Counted from the first letter of the stretch, positions 21,156 to 32,665 are shown. The stretch is 64,000 bases of DNA from Lysinibacillus pakistanensis (GCA_001312325.1 BBDJ01000002.1:1-64000); one strand, 5' to 3'. A program made the numbers and translations. The notes: generated from the letters alone by a model not told the origin.

Positions 21156-22249
21156 CACGCAAAGTACTCGTTATTGGGCTTGGCCTAATTGGAGGCTCAA
21201 TTGCTTTGGCATTACAGAAGGCACCGGAAACAAAAATTATTGGCTATGATATGGATGCTAAAACACGTGAGCATGCTCAAACGTTAAATATCGTTCATGA
21301 TATTGTAGTAGATCCCAAATCAGTAGCTGCCGACGTAGATGTCATTATTTTTGGTACACCCGTTAATGCAACGCTAGAGTGGATGGAACAATTAAAAACA
21401 TGGCCATTAAAGAAAAAAAGTTATTGTAACAGACACAGGAAGTACAAAAAAAATGATTATGCAAAAGGCTGGGGAATTACGGGAGCTAGGCATTACCTTT
21501 ATTGGAGGTCATCCGATGGCAGGCTCTCATAAAAGTGGCGTATTAGCTGCGAAAGCTCATCTTTTTGAAAATGCTTATTATATGCTTACACCGCTAGCTG
21601 GTGAAGAAATTATCCATATGGCACAACTTGAAAGTTTATTAAAATTCACACATGCAAAAGTAGTCAGTGTTTCAGCGCGTGAGCATGATCATATGACAGC
21701 TGTTGTTAGTCACTTTCCACATGTAGTAGCTGCTTCTCTTGTGCATCAATTAGGCGGTGAAAATGGGGAATATCCGATGACACGTTCACTTGCAGCAGGG
21801 GGCTTCCGTGATGTAACACGTATTGCCTCATCCAATCCGATTTTATGGCGAGATATTACATTACAAAACCGTGATGAACTCATTGCACAGCTAGAGGCTG
21901 GGAAAAGGAAATGGGGCGTGTGAAGGAGCTCCTATTACACGGAAGTTCGAAGGATATTGAAAGCTATTTTGCGGTAGCGAAAGAGCTTAGAGACGAATTA
22001 CCGATAAGTGCAGGCGCAATGTTTACATCATTTGACTTATATGTTGATGTTCCTGACTATCCAGGAGTCATTTCTGAAGTCACAGGCCTGCTTGCAGAGG
22101 AAGCGATTAGTATTACGAATTTACGTATCGTAGAGTCACGGGAGGATGTTTTCGGGATTCTTGTGATAAGTTTACAAAATGAAAGTGACCGGGAACGTGC
22201 TGCAGCATGCATCCAAAAACGTGCAAAATTTGAAACATATATTTCATAG
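21152..22249 (+). CDS. tyrA: Prephenate dehydrogenase with ACT domain (two frameshifts)
   Basis: It oxidises and decarboxylates prephenate to 4-hydroxyphenylpyruvate for tyrosine. The Rossmann motif VIGLGLIGGSIALAL, then TDTGSTK and GGHPMAGSHKSG, and SHFPHVVAASLV are visible; the C-terminal region SFDLYVDVPDYPGVISEVTG is an ACT domain, suggesting amino acid control. Breaks: extra A at 21413-21419 and a missing G at 21900-21902 (restores LEAGEKEMGRVKEL). Corrected length is 365. Its start overlaps the hisC stop. Confidence 0.94.
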
Positions 22250-22333
22250 GCGTTTCTTAGTAAGGGAAATGCATGTTTACAGGAAAGCGTCGAATTACGG
22301 CGCTTTCTATCTTCATATTGGAGGAAAAAAACA

Positions 22334-23621
22334 ATGAGTGAAAAAGTATTACAATATAATAAACCTACCTTGCGAGGAACTTTAACGATCCCTGGTGACA
22401 AATCTGTTTCTCATCGTTCTGTTATGTTTGGAGCAATTGCTACAGGTAAAACGACAGTAGATGGCTTTTTATTAGGAGAGGATTGTTTAAGTACAATTGA
22501 TTGCTTCCGAAAACTCGGTGTAAAAATAGATGTGGAAGGCACTTCTGTCTCCATAGACAGTCCAGGAATCGATGGATGGCAAGAGCCTACAGAGATTTTA
22601 TATACAGGTAACTCAGGGACAACGACACGCCTAATGTTAGGAATCCTAGCTGGTTCCAATGTCCATTCAGTAATGACAGGGGATGCGTCAATCGGCAAGA
22701 GACCAATGCGCCGTGTTATCGATCCTTTACGTCAAATGGGCGCACGCATTACAGGAAGAGCCAATGGTCAATACACCCCATTAGCTATCCAGGGGACATC
22801 ATTACAGGCGATTGATTATCATATGCCTGTTGCTAGTGCACAAGTGAAATCTGCTGTTTTACTGGCAGGCTTACGTGCGGCAGGTACTACGATCGTACGA
22901 GAAACGGAAATTTCTCGAGATCATACTGAACGTATGCTCCGTCAATTTGGGGCAGAAATTGATGTAAGGGATGGTGTTATATCATTTGAAGGAGGTCAAA
23001 CACTGACGGGAACACATGTGTCTGTACCTGGTGATATTTCGTCAGCAGCCTTTTTCTTAGTGGCAGGTGCTATCTGCCATAATAGTAAAATTACGCTTGA
23101 AAATGTAGGAATTAATCCAACACGCGATGGTATTATTGAAGTTCTTCAAAATATGGGTGCATCAATGACAGTGATTCCAAATGAAGATAGTCAGTCAGAG
23201 CCGACTGCAACCATTACAATAGAAACCTCATCATTAAAAGCCACTACAATTGAGGGGGAGATTATTCCCCGACTTATCGATGAAATTCCGATTCTTGCTT
23301 TATTAGCCACTCAGGCAGATGGCAAAACGGTCATTAAGGATGCTGAGGAGCTAAAAGTCAAAGAAACAGACCGGATAGCGGCTGTTGTAGATGAACTGAG
23401 AAAACTTGGTGCAAAAATTGAAGCTACAGAAGATGGTATGATAATTGAAGGACCAACACCATTACAAGGTGCTAGCCTCCAAACATATGGGGATCATCGT
23501 ATCGGTATGATGGGCGCTATAGCAGCACTTATAACAAATGGAGCAGTTACATTAGACGACGCTGATTGTATCGCAGTGTCTTATCCAACATTTTTTTGAA
23601 CATATTGAGTCTGTAAAGTAA
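22334..23621 (+). CDS. aroA: EPSP synthase (frameshifted end)
   Basis: 5-Enolpyruvylshikimate-3-phosphate synthase (called aroE in B. subtilis). Conserved [36 protein letters not shown], the lysine/glutamate motif [11 protein letters not shown] and [12 protein letters not shown] are present. The Gly-Ala motif that separates class I enzymes is not typical here, in line with the class II enzymes of Bacillus. One extra T at 23591-23597 cuts the end; corrected end is [12 protein letters not shown] with 428 residues. GGAGG precedes the ATG. It is the last gene of the aromatic operon. Confidence 0.94.
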
Positions 23622-23634
23622 AAAATGATGAAAG

Positions 23635-23663
23635 ACTTCCCAAGTAATTGGGGAGTTTTTTTC
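23635..23663 (+). terminator. Terminator after aroA
   Basis: ACTTCCCAA and TTGGGGAGT pair around GTAA (one G-T pair); a T run follows. Confidence 0.85.
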
Positions 23664-23724
23664 TTGTTTCGAAAGAAAATGTTTTGTAGCATAAAGATAT
23701 CAATGAAAGAATAGGTGAATGACT

Positions 23725-24991
23725 GTGAACAATGCGATGACTGAAATGATGCAAGCACTTGAACAAGGGGACTTAGCATTAATTGATCAGCTACTGGAAT
23801 CTTTTTTTAATGAAGGAGCTACCCGAGGAAATTTATGCACTAGCTGAGGTTTTTATGCAGTATGGGTATATGAAAGAAGCTGACCGTGTACTGGAGCATT
23901 TGCAATTTTTATTCCCAGATGAGGCACAGTTAAAAATCGATCGTGCAAATGTCTTAATGGAGCTTGGTGATGAGGATGATGCATTAGATTTATTATTAGA
24001 AATTGAGGAGACTTCACCAGAATATCCGCAAGCTTTAGTAGTTTTAGCGGATTATTACCAAATGCAAGGACTGTTTGAGGTGGCGGAAAAGCGTATCAAT
24101 GAGGCGTTAGCTATTTTACCAGATGAGCCTTTATTGCATTTTGCTAAAGCAGAATTATTATTTGAAACAGGCCGTTTTTTTAGAGGCTGCCAGACTATAT
24201 GAAGAGTTAAATGAACAACAAGGCGAATTTGCAGGTGTAAATCTTCTTGAACGCCTTGCTGAGGTATATCGGGCTGGAGCTGCCTATGAAACAGCTTTAG
24301 ATTACTATTTAGCAGCTCTTGAGGATGAAGTAAAGCCAGATATTTTATTTGGTGCAGCCTATTCTGCATTCCAATCACAAAAATATGAAATGGCGATTAA
24401 ACAATTGGAAGAGTTAAAAGAATTAGATCCAGATTATTTCTCTGCCTATTTATTACTTGCCGAGAGCTATGCCATGACAGAGGATAATAAAAAAAAGCGT
24501 ATAGCGCCATTCTTGAAGGTTTAAAGCGTGACGAATATGATAAAACTTTATATTTATTTGCAGGCAAAATGGCACTAAAAAAATGGACTACCAGCTGAGG
24601 CAGAACAGTATTTACGTGAGGCAGTAGCATTAGATCCTGAATACATGGAGCAGTATTAGCCTTAATCTCTATTTTGGCACAGCAAGAACGTTTCGAAGAT
24701 GTCATCGAATTATTTGAAACCTTGCAGCAAAATGATTTTGAATGGAGCGCTTTATATCCGTTTGCTGCAGAGGCATATGAAAATTTAGAATTGTACGACC
24801 GTGCATACGAATTTTACAGTTTGGCATATAATGATTTTAAGGAAGACGCAGCATTTTTAGAAAAATATGTTTATTTCTTATTAGAGGAAGGAAAGCGTTC
24901 AGAAGCGAAGGAAGTACTCGGTCAATTAATAGCTATTCAACCAGGTGAAACAGAGTGGCAAGAGAAGTTAGAATCCTTAGAATTTGAGTAA
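23725..24991 (+). CDS. ypiA: Tetratricopeptide repeat protein, YpiA-like (five frameshifts)
   Basis: A cytoplasmic protein built from TPR helices along its length; AEVFMQYGYMKEADRVLEHL and ELYDRAYEFYSLAYNDFKED show the repeat pattern. Position between aroA and ypiB and a corrected length of 420 residues match B. subtilis YpiA. A GTG at 23725 follows AGGTG. Breaks: extra T at 23802-23808 and 24175-24181, the A8 run at 24489-24496, extra A at 24577-24583 and a missing G near 24650. The function of the family is not established; TPRs suggest a scaffold. Confidence 0.85.
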
Positions 24992-25005
24992 AGGAGGGAG
25001 TGGGT

Positions 25006-25565
25006 ATGACTGCTTCTGTATCAGTTGTCGATAAAAAAAGCATTTGTTCGATGGTTTTTAAAAAAATTATCAATTGAAACGTCGTGAGTGTGTATGGATT
25101 TTAAATTACCTTTTAAGTAATGACGAACTATTAAAGCGAATCCGATTTGTTGAAGAAGCACATTATTGCCCAAGAGCAATGGTGATGTCGACTGTTGACT
25201 CAACGGGTGTGCCATTTCGTTTTTATAAAGGCAATGTAATGACAGCAGATGCTGAGAAATCCTTTCATGATTTACGCTTACATGAACATGAAGATATGTA
25301 TATACAATTGAATTTTCCGAATACACCACCAAGTGCACAATACTTAGCAGTTCTTGAAGAAAACCCTTATATGCCAGAAACACTGATTGTTAGTGAAAAA
25401 GACCGTTTACTGGCAGAAGAGCTGCTTTCCAACAGCTTACTCGTATTCCAAGAAGAAAAATTACTCGCACAAATTGATGAAGCCCTCGATCAGGGAGACG
25501 AAGAGCGCTTTTATGAATTGTCAAATTTGTTACAAGCTTTAAAGGAAACGGCTAATTTACAATAG
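25006..25565 (+). CDS. ypiB: UPF0302 protein YpiB (two frameshifts)
   Basis: YpiB family protein of 185 residues. After removal of an extra A at 25033-25039 and 25060-25066 the N-terminus reads MTASVSVVDKKAFVRWFLKN. The middle has RFVEEAHYCPRAMVMST and an aspartate/glutamate-rich end (ALDQGDEERFYELSNLL) typical of the family. GGAGGGAG precedes the ATG, 14 bp after ypiA. The function is unknown; conserved next to qcrA in Bacillus. Confidence 0.88.
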
Positions 25566-25707
25566 TAATAGTTAAAAATTGAATGTCCTTTATCCACCTT
25601 GATATGGTAACATAACTAGTGAATGATTGTTTTCACTTTTTATTGGCTATCCTATTTAAAGGTGGAAAAGGGCATTTTATGTTGGTAAGAATAAGGAGGT
25701 TTAATGA

Positions 25708-26159
25708 ATGTATTTTAATGCGAACGATGTGACATCGTTTATGGCACAGAAGGAATTTATCGATACAGCAATTGTCCCACTCGTATCCATCGATTTAACT
25801 TCTGAAAAAAATAAAACAGAGCGGAGCAGAGGCAGATTTTTTTGTTATCGCTGACGTCTTTTATTGAGCAACAATTTAAAGGACGGTTATTACTATTGCC
25901 ACCATTTTCGTACAGTACAATTTTGAAAAACGAAGAAATGCCCCAGCAATTAGAATCACAATTACATAATGCTGGTTTTAAGCATGTGTTCTTCATTACT
26001 TGTGACCATTTTTGGACAAATATTGGAGATGTAGTGAATGTTATTTGGCTACCAGCGATTCCATTAGAGAGCATGGATAAAGGTGTGAAAAACTCTATTC
26101 TCGAGGATCAACTACGACAAGTGATTCCGACTTTTTCGACCAAATGGGCACAGATTTAA
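25708..26159 (+). CDS. ypiF: DUF2487 protein YpiF (two frameshifts)
   Basis: A 149-residue protein in the conserved slot between ypiB and qcrA. It begins MYFNANDVTSFMAQKEFIDT and, after removing an extra A at 25805-25811 and T at 25837-25843, continues into LSLTSFIEQQFKGRLLLLPPF. AAGGAGG lies just upstream. DUF2487 has no assigned function; genomic association with the bc complex hints at a role in its expression or assembly. Confidence 0.85.
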
Positions 26160-26314
26160 CAATTTGTTTCAATAAATGTTCACATTCTCCAGCTTTCCAC
26201 AGAATGCTATATTGACCAAGCTATGGACTTGATATATCATAGATATGTCCTAGTATTACTATTTGTAAAAGTATGTCCGTTGGACTGACCTTTAAGTTAG
26301 AGGGGGGAAAAAAA

Positions 26315-26821
26315 ATGAGTAATAATCGAGTTTCACGTCGTCAATTCCTAAGCTATACACTTACTGGTGTAGGTGGCTTTATGGCGGCGGGTATGCTGAT
26401 GCCAATGGTTCGCTTTGCGATTGACCCAGTGCTACAAAATCATGGTGGTGGGAATTTCATAAAAACGGAGCATAAAATCGCTGATATTACTGAAGAACCT
26501 GTTAAAGTTGATTTGAAATTTGAACAAGTTGATGCATGGTACAAATCAGAAGTGACAAATATGGCATGGGTTTACAAAGAGGGCGACCAAATTATAGCCT
26601 TATCTCCTGTTTGTAAACATTTAGGATGTATGGTGAACTGGGCACAAGATTCAGCACACCCAGATCAATTCTTCTGTCCTTGTCATGCTGGACGTTACGA
26701 GAAAAATGGTAAAAACGTTCCAGGAACACCACCTACAGGTCCGTTGGATGAATATGAAGTTAAAGAAGAAGATGGTTACTTATCACTTGGTCCAACTAAA
26801 GCAAACACTCTAGTTAAGTAA
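26315..26821 (+). CDS. qcrA: Menaquinol-cytochrome c reductase Rieske subunit
   Basis: The Rieske [2Fe-2S] protein of the cytochrome bc complex, anchored by an N-terminal helix after a twin-arginine-like start (SRRQFLSYTLTGVGG). Cluster ligands are seen in CKHLGCMV and CPCHAGRY. I take the ATG at 26315 after GAGGGGGG; an upstream ATG at 26273 precedes that site. 168 residues, intact. First gene of qcrABC. Confidence 0.96.
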   Translation: MSNNRVSRRQFLSYTLTGVGGFMAAGMLMPMVRFAIDPVLQNHGGGNFIKTEHKIADITEEPVKVDLKFEQVDAWYKSEVTNMAWVYKEGDQIIALSPVCKHLGCMVNWAQDSAHPDQFFCPCHAGRYEKNGKNVPGTPPTGPLDEYEVKEEDGYLSLGPTKANTLVK

Positions 26822-26835
26822 GGGGGTACAAAACA

Positions 26836-27510
26836 GTGCTAAATAAAATTTATGATTGGGTCGATGAACGCTTAGATATTACACCGATTTGGCGTGATAT
26901 TGCCGACCACGAAGTGCCTGAGCACGTAAACCCTGCACATCATTTTTCAGCATTCGTTTACTGTTTTGGTGGATTAACGTTCTTCATTACAGTTATACAA
27001 ATTCTATCTGGTATGTTTTTAACAATGTACTATGTACCAGACGTAGTGAATGCATGGAAGTCAGTTTATTATTTACAAAACGAAGTAGCATTTGGTGAAA
27101 TCGTACGCGGTATGCACCACTGGGGAGCTTCATTAGTAATCGTAATGATGTTCTTACATACGCTTCGTGTATTCTTTACAGGTTCTTATAAGAAACCTCG
27201 TGAATTAAACTGGATGGTTGGTGTAGGTATTTTTGGTGTAATGATGGGTCTTGGCTTTACAGGATACTTATTACCTTGGGATATGAAAGCATTATTCGCT
27301 ACCAAAGTAGGTATCGAAATTGCTGCGTCTGTACCGTTTATCGGTGGGATGATTAAAGTCTTATTAGCGGGTGACTCAACGATTCTTGGAGCTCAAACGT
27401 TAACACGATTCTTTGCGATTCATGTATTCTTCTTACCTGCAGTATTGTTTGGGTTACTTGCAGCACACTTTATCATGATTCGTCGTCAAGGAATTTCAGG
27501 GCCGTTGTAA
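26836..27510 (+). CDS. qcrB: Menaquinol-cytochrome c reductase cytochrome b subunit
   Basis: A cytochrome b6-type membrane subunit of 224 residues with four helices; haem-ligating histidines lie in GMHHWGASLVIVMMFLHTLRVF and FAIHVFFLPAVLFGLLAAHF. FTGYLLPWDMKALFATK is the conserved quinone-site region. It starts at a GTG after AAGGGGG and is intact. It carries electrons from menaquinol to the haems on both membrane sides. Confidence 0.97.
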   Translation: MLNKIYDWVDERLDITPIWRDIADHEVPEHVNPAHHFSAFVYCFGGLTFFITVIQILSGMFLTMYYVPDVVNAWKSVYYLQNEVAFGEIVRGMHHWGASLVIVMMFLHTLRVFFTGSYKKPRELNWMVGVGIFGVMMGLGFTGYLLPWDMKALFATKVGIEIAASVPFIGGMIKVLLAGDSTILGAQTLTRFFAIHVFFLPAVLFGLLAAHFIMIRRQGISGPL

Positions 27511-27553
27511 TAGTTCTTGACGGTTCGATGATTTTTTTAAAGGAGGGGAAACA

Positions 27554-28345
27554 ATGCATCGCGGAAAAGGAATGAAATTTGTTGGTGATTCTCGTATTAA
27601 AGCGAATCATAGAATGCCGAACGTTCCAAAGGATTATTCCGAATATCCAGGTAAGACGGAAGCCTTCTGGCCAAACTTCTTACTAAAAGAATGGATGGTT
27701 GGTGCTGTATTCTTAATTGCTTATTTATTGTTAACAGTTGCTCATCCATCGCCACTTGAAGGGCCGGCTGATCCAACTAGAGCATATACACCACTACCAG
27801 ACTGGTACTTCTTATCTATGTATCAACTTTTAAAATACTCATTTGCTTCTGGTCCATACCAAATCATTGGGACTCTTGTAATTCCAGGTCTTGCATTTGG
27901 AGCGCTATTATTAATGCCATTTTTAGATAAAGGCCCAGAACGTCGTCCATCTAAACGTCCGTTACCGACTGCGTTTATGTTATTAACTTTGGCTGCTATG
28001 TTCTACTTAACTTGGGAGTCAGTTGTGAATCACGACTGGGAAGCTCAAAAAGCTATGGGTGCCATTGTAGAAGAGGTTGAAGTTGATATTGATGAATCTC
28101 TACCAGGTTTTGCAATTTGGAATGGTGACACTGGTGAACAAGCTAAATCTTGTATCGGTTGTCATGCTGCTGACTTAAAAGGTGGTCCAGCTGCTCCAGC
28201 ATTAGTTGGTAATGAACTAACAGCTGAGGAAGTTGAAGAAATTATTCACAATGGTCGTGGCGATATGCCAAAAGGTGCTTTTGCTGGTACAGATGAAGAA
28301 GCGAAGCAATTAGCTGAATTTATTGCAAGCTTAAAAGCTAAATAA
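27554..28345 (+). CDS. qcrC: Menaquinol-cytochrome c reductase fused cytochrome b/c subunit
   Basis: Firmicute QcrC joins a subunit IV-like part (three helices; PDWYFLSMYQLLKYSF) with a C-terminal cytochrome c domain. The haem c site is KSCIGCHAADLKGG, and the methionine ligand is probably in GDMPKGAF. 263 residues, intact, AAAGGAGG upstream. Operon end; a terminator follows. Confidence 0.97.
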   Translation: MHRGKGMKFVGDSRIKANHRMPNVPKDYSEYPGKTEAFWPNFLLKEWMVGAVFLIAYLLLTVAHPSPLEGPADPTRAYTPLPDWYFLSMYQLLKYSFASGPYQIIGTLVIPGLAFGALLLMPFLDKGPERRPSKRPLPTAFMLLTLAAMFYLTWESVVNHDWEAQKAMGAIVEEVEVDIDESLPGFAIWNGDTGEQAKSCIGCHAADLKGGPAAPALVGNELTAEEVEEIIHNGRGDMPKGAFAGTDEEAKQLAEFIASLKAK

Positions 28346-28354
28346 GTTTAGTTT

Positions 28355-28386
28355 AAAAGAGTCAGGAAACTGGCTCTTTTTTCTCG
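28355..28386 (+). terminator. Terminator of the qcr operon
   Basis: AAAAGAGTCAG and CTGGCTCTTTT pair around GAAA (one G-T pair), followed by Ts. The next 260 bp up to 28648 hold nothing I can assign. Confidence 0.9.
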
Positions 28387-28648
28387 CTTTATATGAGACT
28401 GTTTCAGCATCAAGAAAGTTCCCGTGTAATATATTTTATTACAATAATTTTGTTTCATTTATGCTTGTGCTGAATTTCCTGTTTTATAGCTACCTTCTGT
28501 TCCAATAAAGCTGAATAGTTTGTACTTTTTTTGTTAGAATAAATACTGTCTCCTTATTACAAATACAGACGATTAAGGACAATAGGATACATAATTACAG
28601 TTAAAAAAAGGCATCTTAGTAAAGAGGCAAGATAAAGGAGTGTTAAAC

Positions 28649-29247
28649 ATGCAAATTACACGTGCAAATATCTGGTATCTCCTTACACATAAATCATTTT
28701 TAGTTGTATTACTCATTATTAATCTACTTGGAACAATCTACGGCTATTATTGGTATGGCTGGCAGCTAGCAATAACAAAGCCCATTTTTTTATATTTTTG
28801 TGCCGGATAGCCCAACTGCCAGCCTATTTTTTTTGCTTTGTCTTGATAGTCTGGATTATGGGAAAAAGTTGGCCATTGATGGAAGTGCTTGCTCTAGTTA
28901 CGTTAGTGAAATATGGGATATGGGCTGACGTTATGAATATTTGGACACTGATTGAAACAGGTTCGATTGGCGGGCAAGGATGGATGCTCGTAGGCTCCCA
29001 TTTTGCAATGGCTGTTCAAGCAATTCTTTATATTGGGAAATATGTTTTTACATATTGGCATATCGCTGTAGCAGCGGTTTGGACATTGCATAATGATGTT
29101 ATTGATTATGTTTTTGGACAGATGCCCATGTACCGTGACTTAGCAGATTATACTAGCTATATTGGCTATTTTACGTTTTGGTTATCAATTGCATGTATAT
29201 TTTTAGCTATTTTCTCAATAAGGTGGCGCAAATATTTGCCGAATTAG
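28649..29247 (+). CDS. ypjA: DUF1405 membrane protein YpjA (two frameshifts)
   Basis: A membrane protein of about 198 residues with several helices (SFLVVLLIINLLGTIYGYYW first; YTSYIGYFTFWLSIACIFLA last). It follows qcrC as in B. subtilis, where ypjA holds this slot. Extra T at 28785-28791 and 28827-28834 break it. AAAGGAGTG precedes the ATG. The function of DUF1405 is unknown. Confidence 0.85.
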
Positions 29248-29295
29248 GGTAATGATTATAGAATTATAGTATCGAGGTAGAAAGGGGTTAGTAAA

Positions 29296-29982
29296 TTGTC
29301 AACAGGCATGTATATTGTTTATTTTGCGATTATATTGTTACTGCCGCTATATGCTCAAATGAAGGTCAAGGGCACGTACAATAAGTTTGCGAAAGAACGT
29401 ACAATGAAGGGACAAACAGGTGCAGAGGTAGCGCGTGCGATTTTAGATGCGAACGGTTTATATGATGTACGAGTTGTTCCAACGCAAGGGGTTTTGTCGG
29501 ACCATTATAATCCGGCAACAAAAACGGTTGCTTTATCAGAAAGTAACTTTTATGAAGCGAGTGTTGCAGGTGCTGCTGTTGCTGCCCATGAGGTAGGCCA
29601 CGCCATCCAACATAAAGAAGCTTATTCCATGCTAACTTTACGTAGTAAGCTAGTTCCAGTAGCAAATATTTCATCCAATGCATCTTGGATATTTGTAATG
29701 ATTGGTATTTTTGCTTCTAATCCGAAATTCTTGTTGTTAGGTATCGTCCTACTAGCTGCAGGCGTAGTTTTCCAATTAGTAACCTTACCCGTTGAATTTG
29801 ATGCATCTAAGCGTGCGTTAGTGCAAATGAATTCATTAGGTATTATTACAAATGAGGAAGAGCGACCAGCACGAAAAGTGTTAAGTGCAGCGGCATTAAC
29901 ATATGTTGCAGCCGCAGCCGTAGCTGTCTTAGAATTATTACGTTTAGTGTTAATCTTTACAAATATGCGTAGTGATGATTAA
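29296..29982 (+). CDS. Zinc metallopeptidase, YugP family
   Basis: A membrane-bound neutral zinc metallopeptidase. The HExxH motif appears as AAHEVGHAIQ; the third ligand is probably in VEFDASKRAL. An N-terminal membrane anchor (YIVYFAIILLLPLYA) and two further helical pairs fit the family. It begins at a TTG at 29296 after AAAGGGG; 228 residues, intact. In B. subtilis yugP is elsewhere, so the placement here is specific to this lineage. Confidence 0.9.
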   Translation: MSTGMYIVYFAIILLLPLYAQMKVKGTYNKFAKERTMKGQTGAEVARAILDANGLYDVRVVPTQGVLSDHYNPATKTVALSESNFYEASVAGAAVAAHEVGHAIQHKEAYSMLTLRSKLVPVANISSNASWIFVMIGIFASNPKFLLLGIVLLAAGVVFQLVTLPVEFDASKRALVQMNSLGIITNEEERPARKVLSAAALTYVAAAAVAVLELLRLVLIFTNMRSDD

Positions 29983-30119
29983 TGTAAAGGCTTGTTGTAG
30001 TGGTGAAAACGCCACTATGGCAAGTTTTTTTATCTATCAAAGAAAAAAACTGCTCGCCAGATAGCTAGCAGTTTGAATTCTTTGAAGGGGGACTTTGTTA
30101 ATGAAAAGTCCATGCTCGT

Positions 30120-30991
30120 TTAATGTAAGGGCTGTTTTTGATCATCAAGAGTAAAGCCCTCTCCTGCAACATCACGAACTTCTATTATTGATACAAAGGC
30201 ATGTGGATCTACATCATGAATAATCGATTTCAACCGTACTACCTCATTTCGGCCAATCACACAATATATGACTTCCTTTTGCTGCTTTGTAAAATGACCA
30301 TGACCCTCCAGAATCGTGATACCGCGTTCCATTCGTAGTGCAATCATTTCAGCAATCGTACTTGATTTCTCAGAGATAATAAGTGCTCCACGCGCAGCAT
30401 AAGCTCCTTCTTGAACAAAATCAATGACACGAGCTCCAACAAACACCGCAACTAGCGTATACATCATAGAGCGTGCATCTAAAAAAAGTTAACCATGATA
30501 GAATAATAACGATGGCATCAAAGATGAACATTGTTTTACCCATGCTCCAGCCGAAATATTTATGACCTAGTCGCGCTAAAATATCCACACCACCAGTCGT
30601 ACCACCAAAACGAAAGACAATGCCAAGTCCTAGTCCAACAAATACACCTGCAAAAAGAGCAACAAGTAGCATATCGTCCTCTAAATGAATTGTGAATTGA
30701 TATTTTTGGAAAACTTTAAGGAATACGGATACCGATAAGGTTCCCACAAGTGTATAAATAAATGACTTTTTTTCCAAGTAAACGATAGCCTATGATAAAC
30801 ATAGGAATATTCAATAGTAAATTCATTAAGGCAGGGTCCCAGCCTAGTGTAAAATAAAGTATAAGAGTGATACCACTTAAGCCACCTTCGCCAAGCTGAT
30901 TTTGCATGTTAAAGTGGACGAAGCCGAAGCTAAAAATAGCAGCTCCGAGCATAATTGCGATGATATTGCGAATTTTAATCTGTTTTAGCAT
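30120..30991 (-). CDS. ypjC: YitT family membrane protein, YpjC-like (two frameshifts)
   Basis: A YitT-family (DUF161) protein with about six membrane helices and a C-terminal DUF2179 domain (IGRNEVVRLKSIIHDVDPHA). RFGGTTGGVDILARLGHKYF is the conserved loop. The start MLKQIKIRNIIAIMLGAAIF follows GGAGGACAC on the minus strand. Breaks are in the T7 run 30767-30773 and the A7 run 30480-30486 (plus-strand coordinates). Placement between ypjA and ypjD fits B. subtilis ypjC. Transport substrate unknown. Confidence 0.85.
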
Positions 30992-31105
30992 GTGTCCTCC
31001 TGTAGTTCCAACAAATGAAGTAGTGCTATCTATTATCTGACATTTTATTGTTTTTGACAACAATGGTGTAAATTTTATACGATGGTATGTAGGAGTGTGA
31101 TTATA

Positions 31106-31442
31106 ATGACTGAACAAGTGACAATGCAAGCTTTACAGCAGCGTGTTGATGATTATATAGGACAATTTAAGGAAGGTTATTTCCCACCCTTTGAATTATT
31201 GGCACGATTAACAGAGGAGCTTGGTGAATTATCACGAGAGGTACAAGATGTTTACGGACAAAAAAAAGAAAAAGAGTACAGAGGGAACAAATAGCATTGA
31301 AGAAGAGTTAGGGGACTTTTTCTTTGTGTTAGTTTGCTTTGCCAATGCACAAGGCATTCAATTAGATGAAGCACTTTTACGCGTTATACATAAATTTGAA
31401 ACGAGAGATAAGGATCGCTGGACTAGAAAGGATGAGGAATAA
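31106..31442 (+). CDS. ypjD: MazG-like nucleotide pyrophosphohydrolase YpjD (frameshifted)
   Basis: A small MazG-superfamily protein (111 residues) with the metal-binding pattern ELLARLTEELGELSREV and IEEELGDFFFVLVCFAN. These enzymes hydrolyse nucleoside triphosphates to monophosphate and pyrophosphate; the preferred substrate is not evident. One extra A in 31260-31267 breaks the frame. TAGGAGTG precedes the ATG at 31106, and its stop overlaps the dapB start. Confidence 0.9.
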
Positions 31443-32238
31443 TGTCGATTCGTGTAGCAATTGCAGGACCAAGGGGAAAAATGGGGGCTGAAGCTGTACA
31501 TACAGTCATGAAACATGACAAAATGGAATTAGTAGCTGTACTAGATTATAAGGAAGTAGGAAAAACATTAGCTGATTTAGACATGTTTCCAGCGAGCTAT
31601 ACAGTACCTGTATTTACAGAAATGCATGATCTTGTAGAAGCAACAGCACCAGACGTATTAGTGGATTTAACAAACCCTCATGCCGTCTATAAGCATACAA
31701 AAGAAGCATTACATTTAAATGTACGACCTGTCATAGGAACAACAGGTTTTACAGATAGACAGCTAGAAGAATTATCCGCAATTGCAAAAGAAAAAGAGCT
31801 AGGCTGTATTATTGCCCCGAACTTTGCAATCGGTGCTATTTTGATGATGAAATTCGCGAAGGAAGCAGCAAAATACTTACCAGATGTAGAAATTATGGAA
31901 ATGCACCACGATCAAAAGCTAGATGCACCATCTGGGACGGCTGTTAAAACGGCACAATTGATTCAAGAGGTTCGAGCACCAAAAGGGCAAGGACATCCTG
32001 AAGAAAAAGAAACGATTGCTGGTGCTAGAGGGGGAGAGTTTGATGGGATGCGCATACATTCCGTTCGATTACCAGGCTAGTAGCACATCAGCAAGTTTTA
32101 TTTGGTGGGGATGGGCAGTTATTAACGATTCGCCATGATTCTTTAAATCGTAATTCTTTTATGTCAGGGATAGCCTTTTGCGTAGAAGAGGTCATGAAAA
32201 TGGATCAACTTGTATATGGTTTAGAAAACATCATCTAA
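31442..32238 (+). CDS. dapB: 4-Hydroxy-tetrahydrodipicolinate reductase (frameshifted)
   Basis: DapB acts in the lysine/diaminopimelate pathway, which also supplies dipicolinate for spores. The nucleotide-binding motif [37 protein letters not shown] and the catalytic [15 protein letters not shown] are clear. A missing G at 32075-32076 breaks the frame at RLPG; restored, it continues [20 protein letters not shown] to a stop at 32238, giving 265 residues. Confidence 0.94.
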
Positions 32239-32257
32239 AGATGGGGATGGACGCTTT

Positions 32258-32665
32258 ATGAAAATCGCACTAATCGCACATGATCGTAAAAAAAAGATAA
32301 TTTAGTACAGTTTGCTATTGCTTACAAAGATATTTTAAATGAGCACCATTTGTATGCTACTGGTACAACAGGGCTGCGCGTAATTGAGGCTACAGGTTTA
32401 GAGGTTACCCGCTTTCGTTCAGGTCCACTTGGTGGAGACCAACAAATTGGCGCAATGATTGCCAATAATGATATGGATATGGTTATTTTTTTTCCGCGAT
32501 CCTTTAACAGCACAACCACATGAGCCAGATGTTTCTGCGCTTATCCGTCTCTGTGATGTTTACCAGGTACCACTGGCAACAAATATGGGAACTGCAGAAA
32601 TATTACTTAAAGGCCTACAAGAGGGCTTTGTAGATTGGAGATTGATTCAAGAAAGAAGAAATTAA
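32258..32665 (+). CDS. mgsA: Methylglyoxal synthase (two frameshifts)
   Basis: It converts dihydroxyacetone phosphate to methylglyoxal. [32 protein letters not shown] and [20 protein letters not shown] hold the catalytic aspartate and phosphate-binding residues. The A8 run at 32288-32295 is off: nine As give [12 protein letters not shown], aligning without gap to B. subtilis, although six is possible; the T8 run at 32486-32493 has one T too many. The next gene in B. subtilis, bshB1, is missing here. Confidence 0.93.
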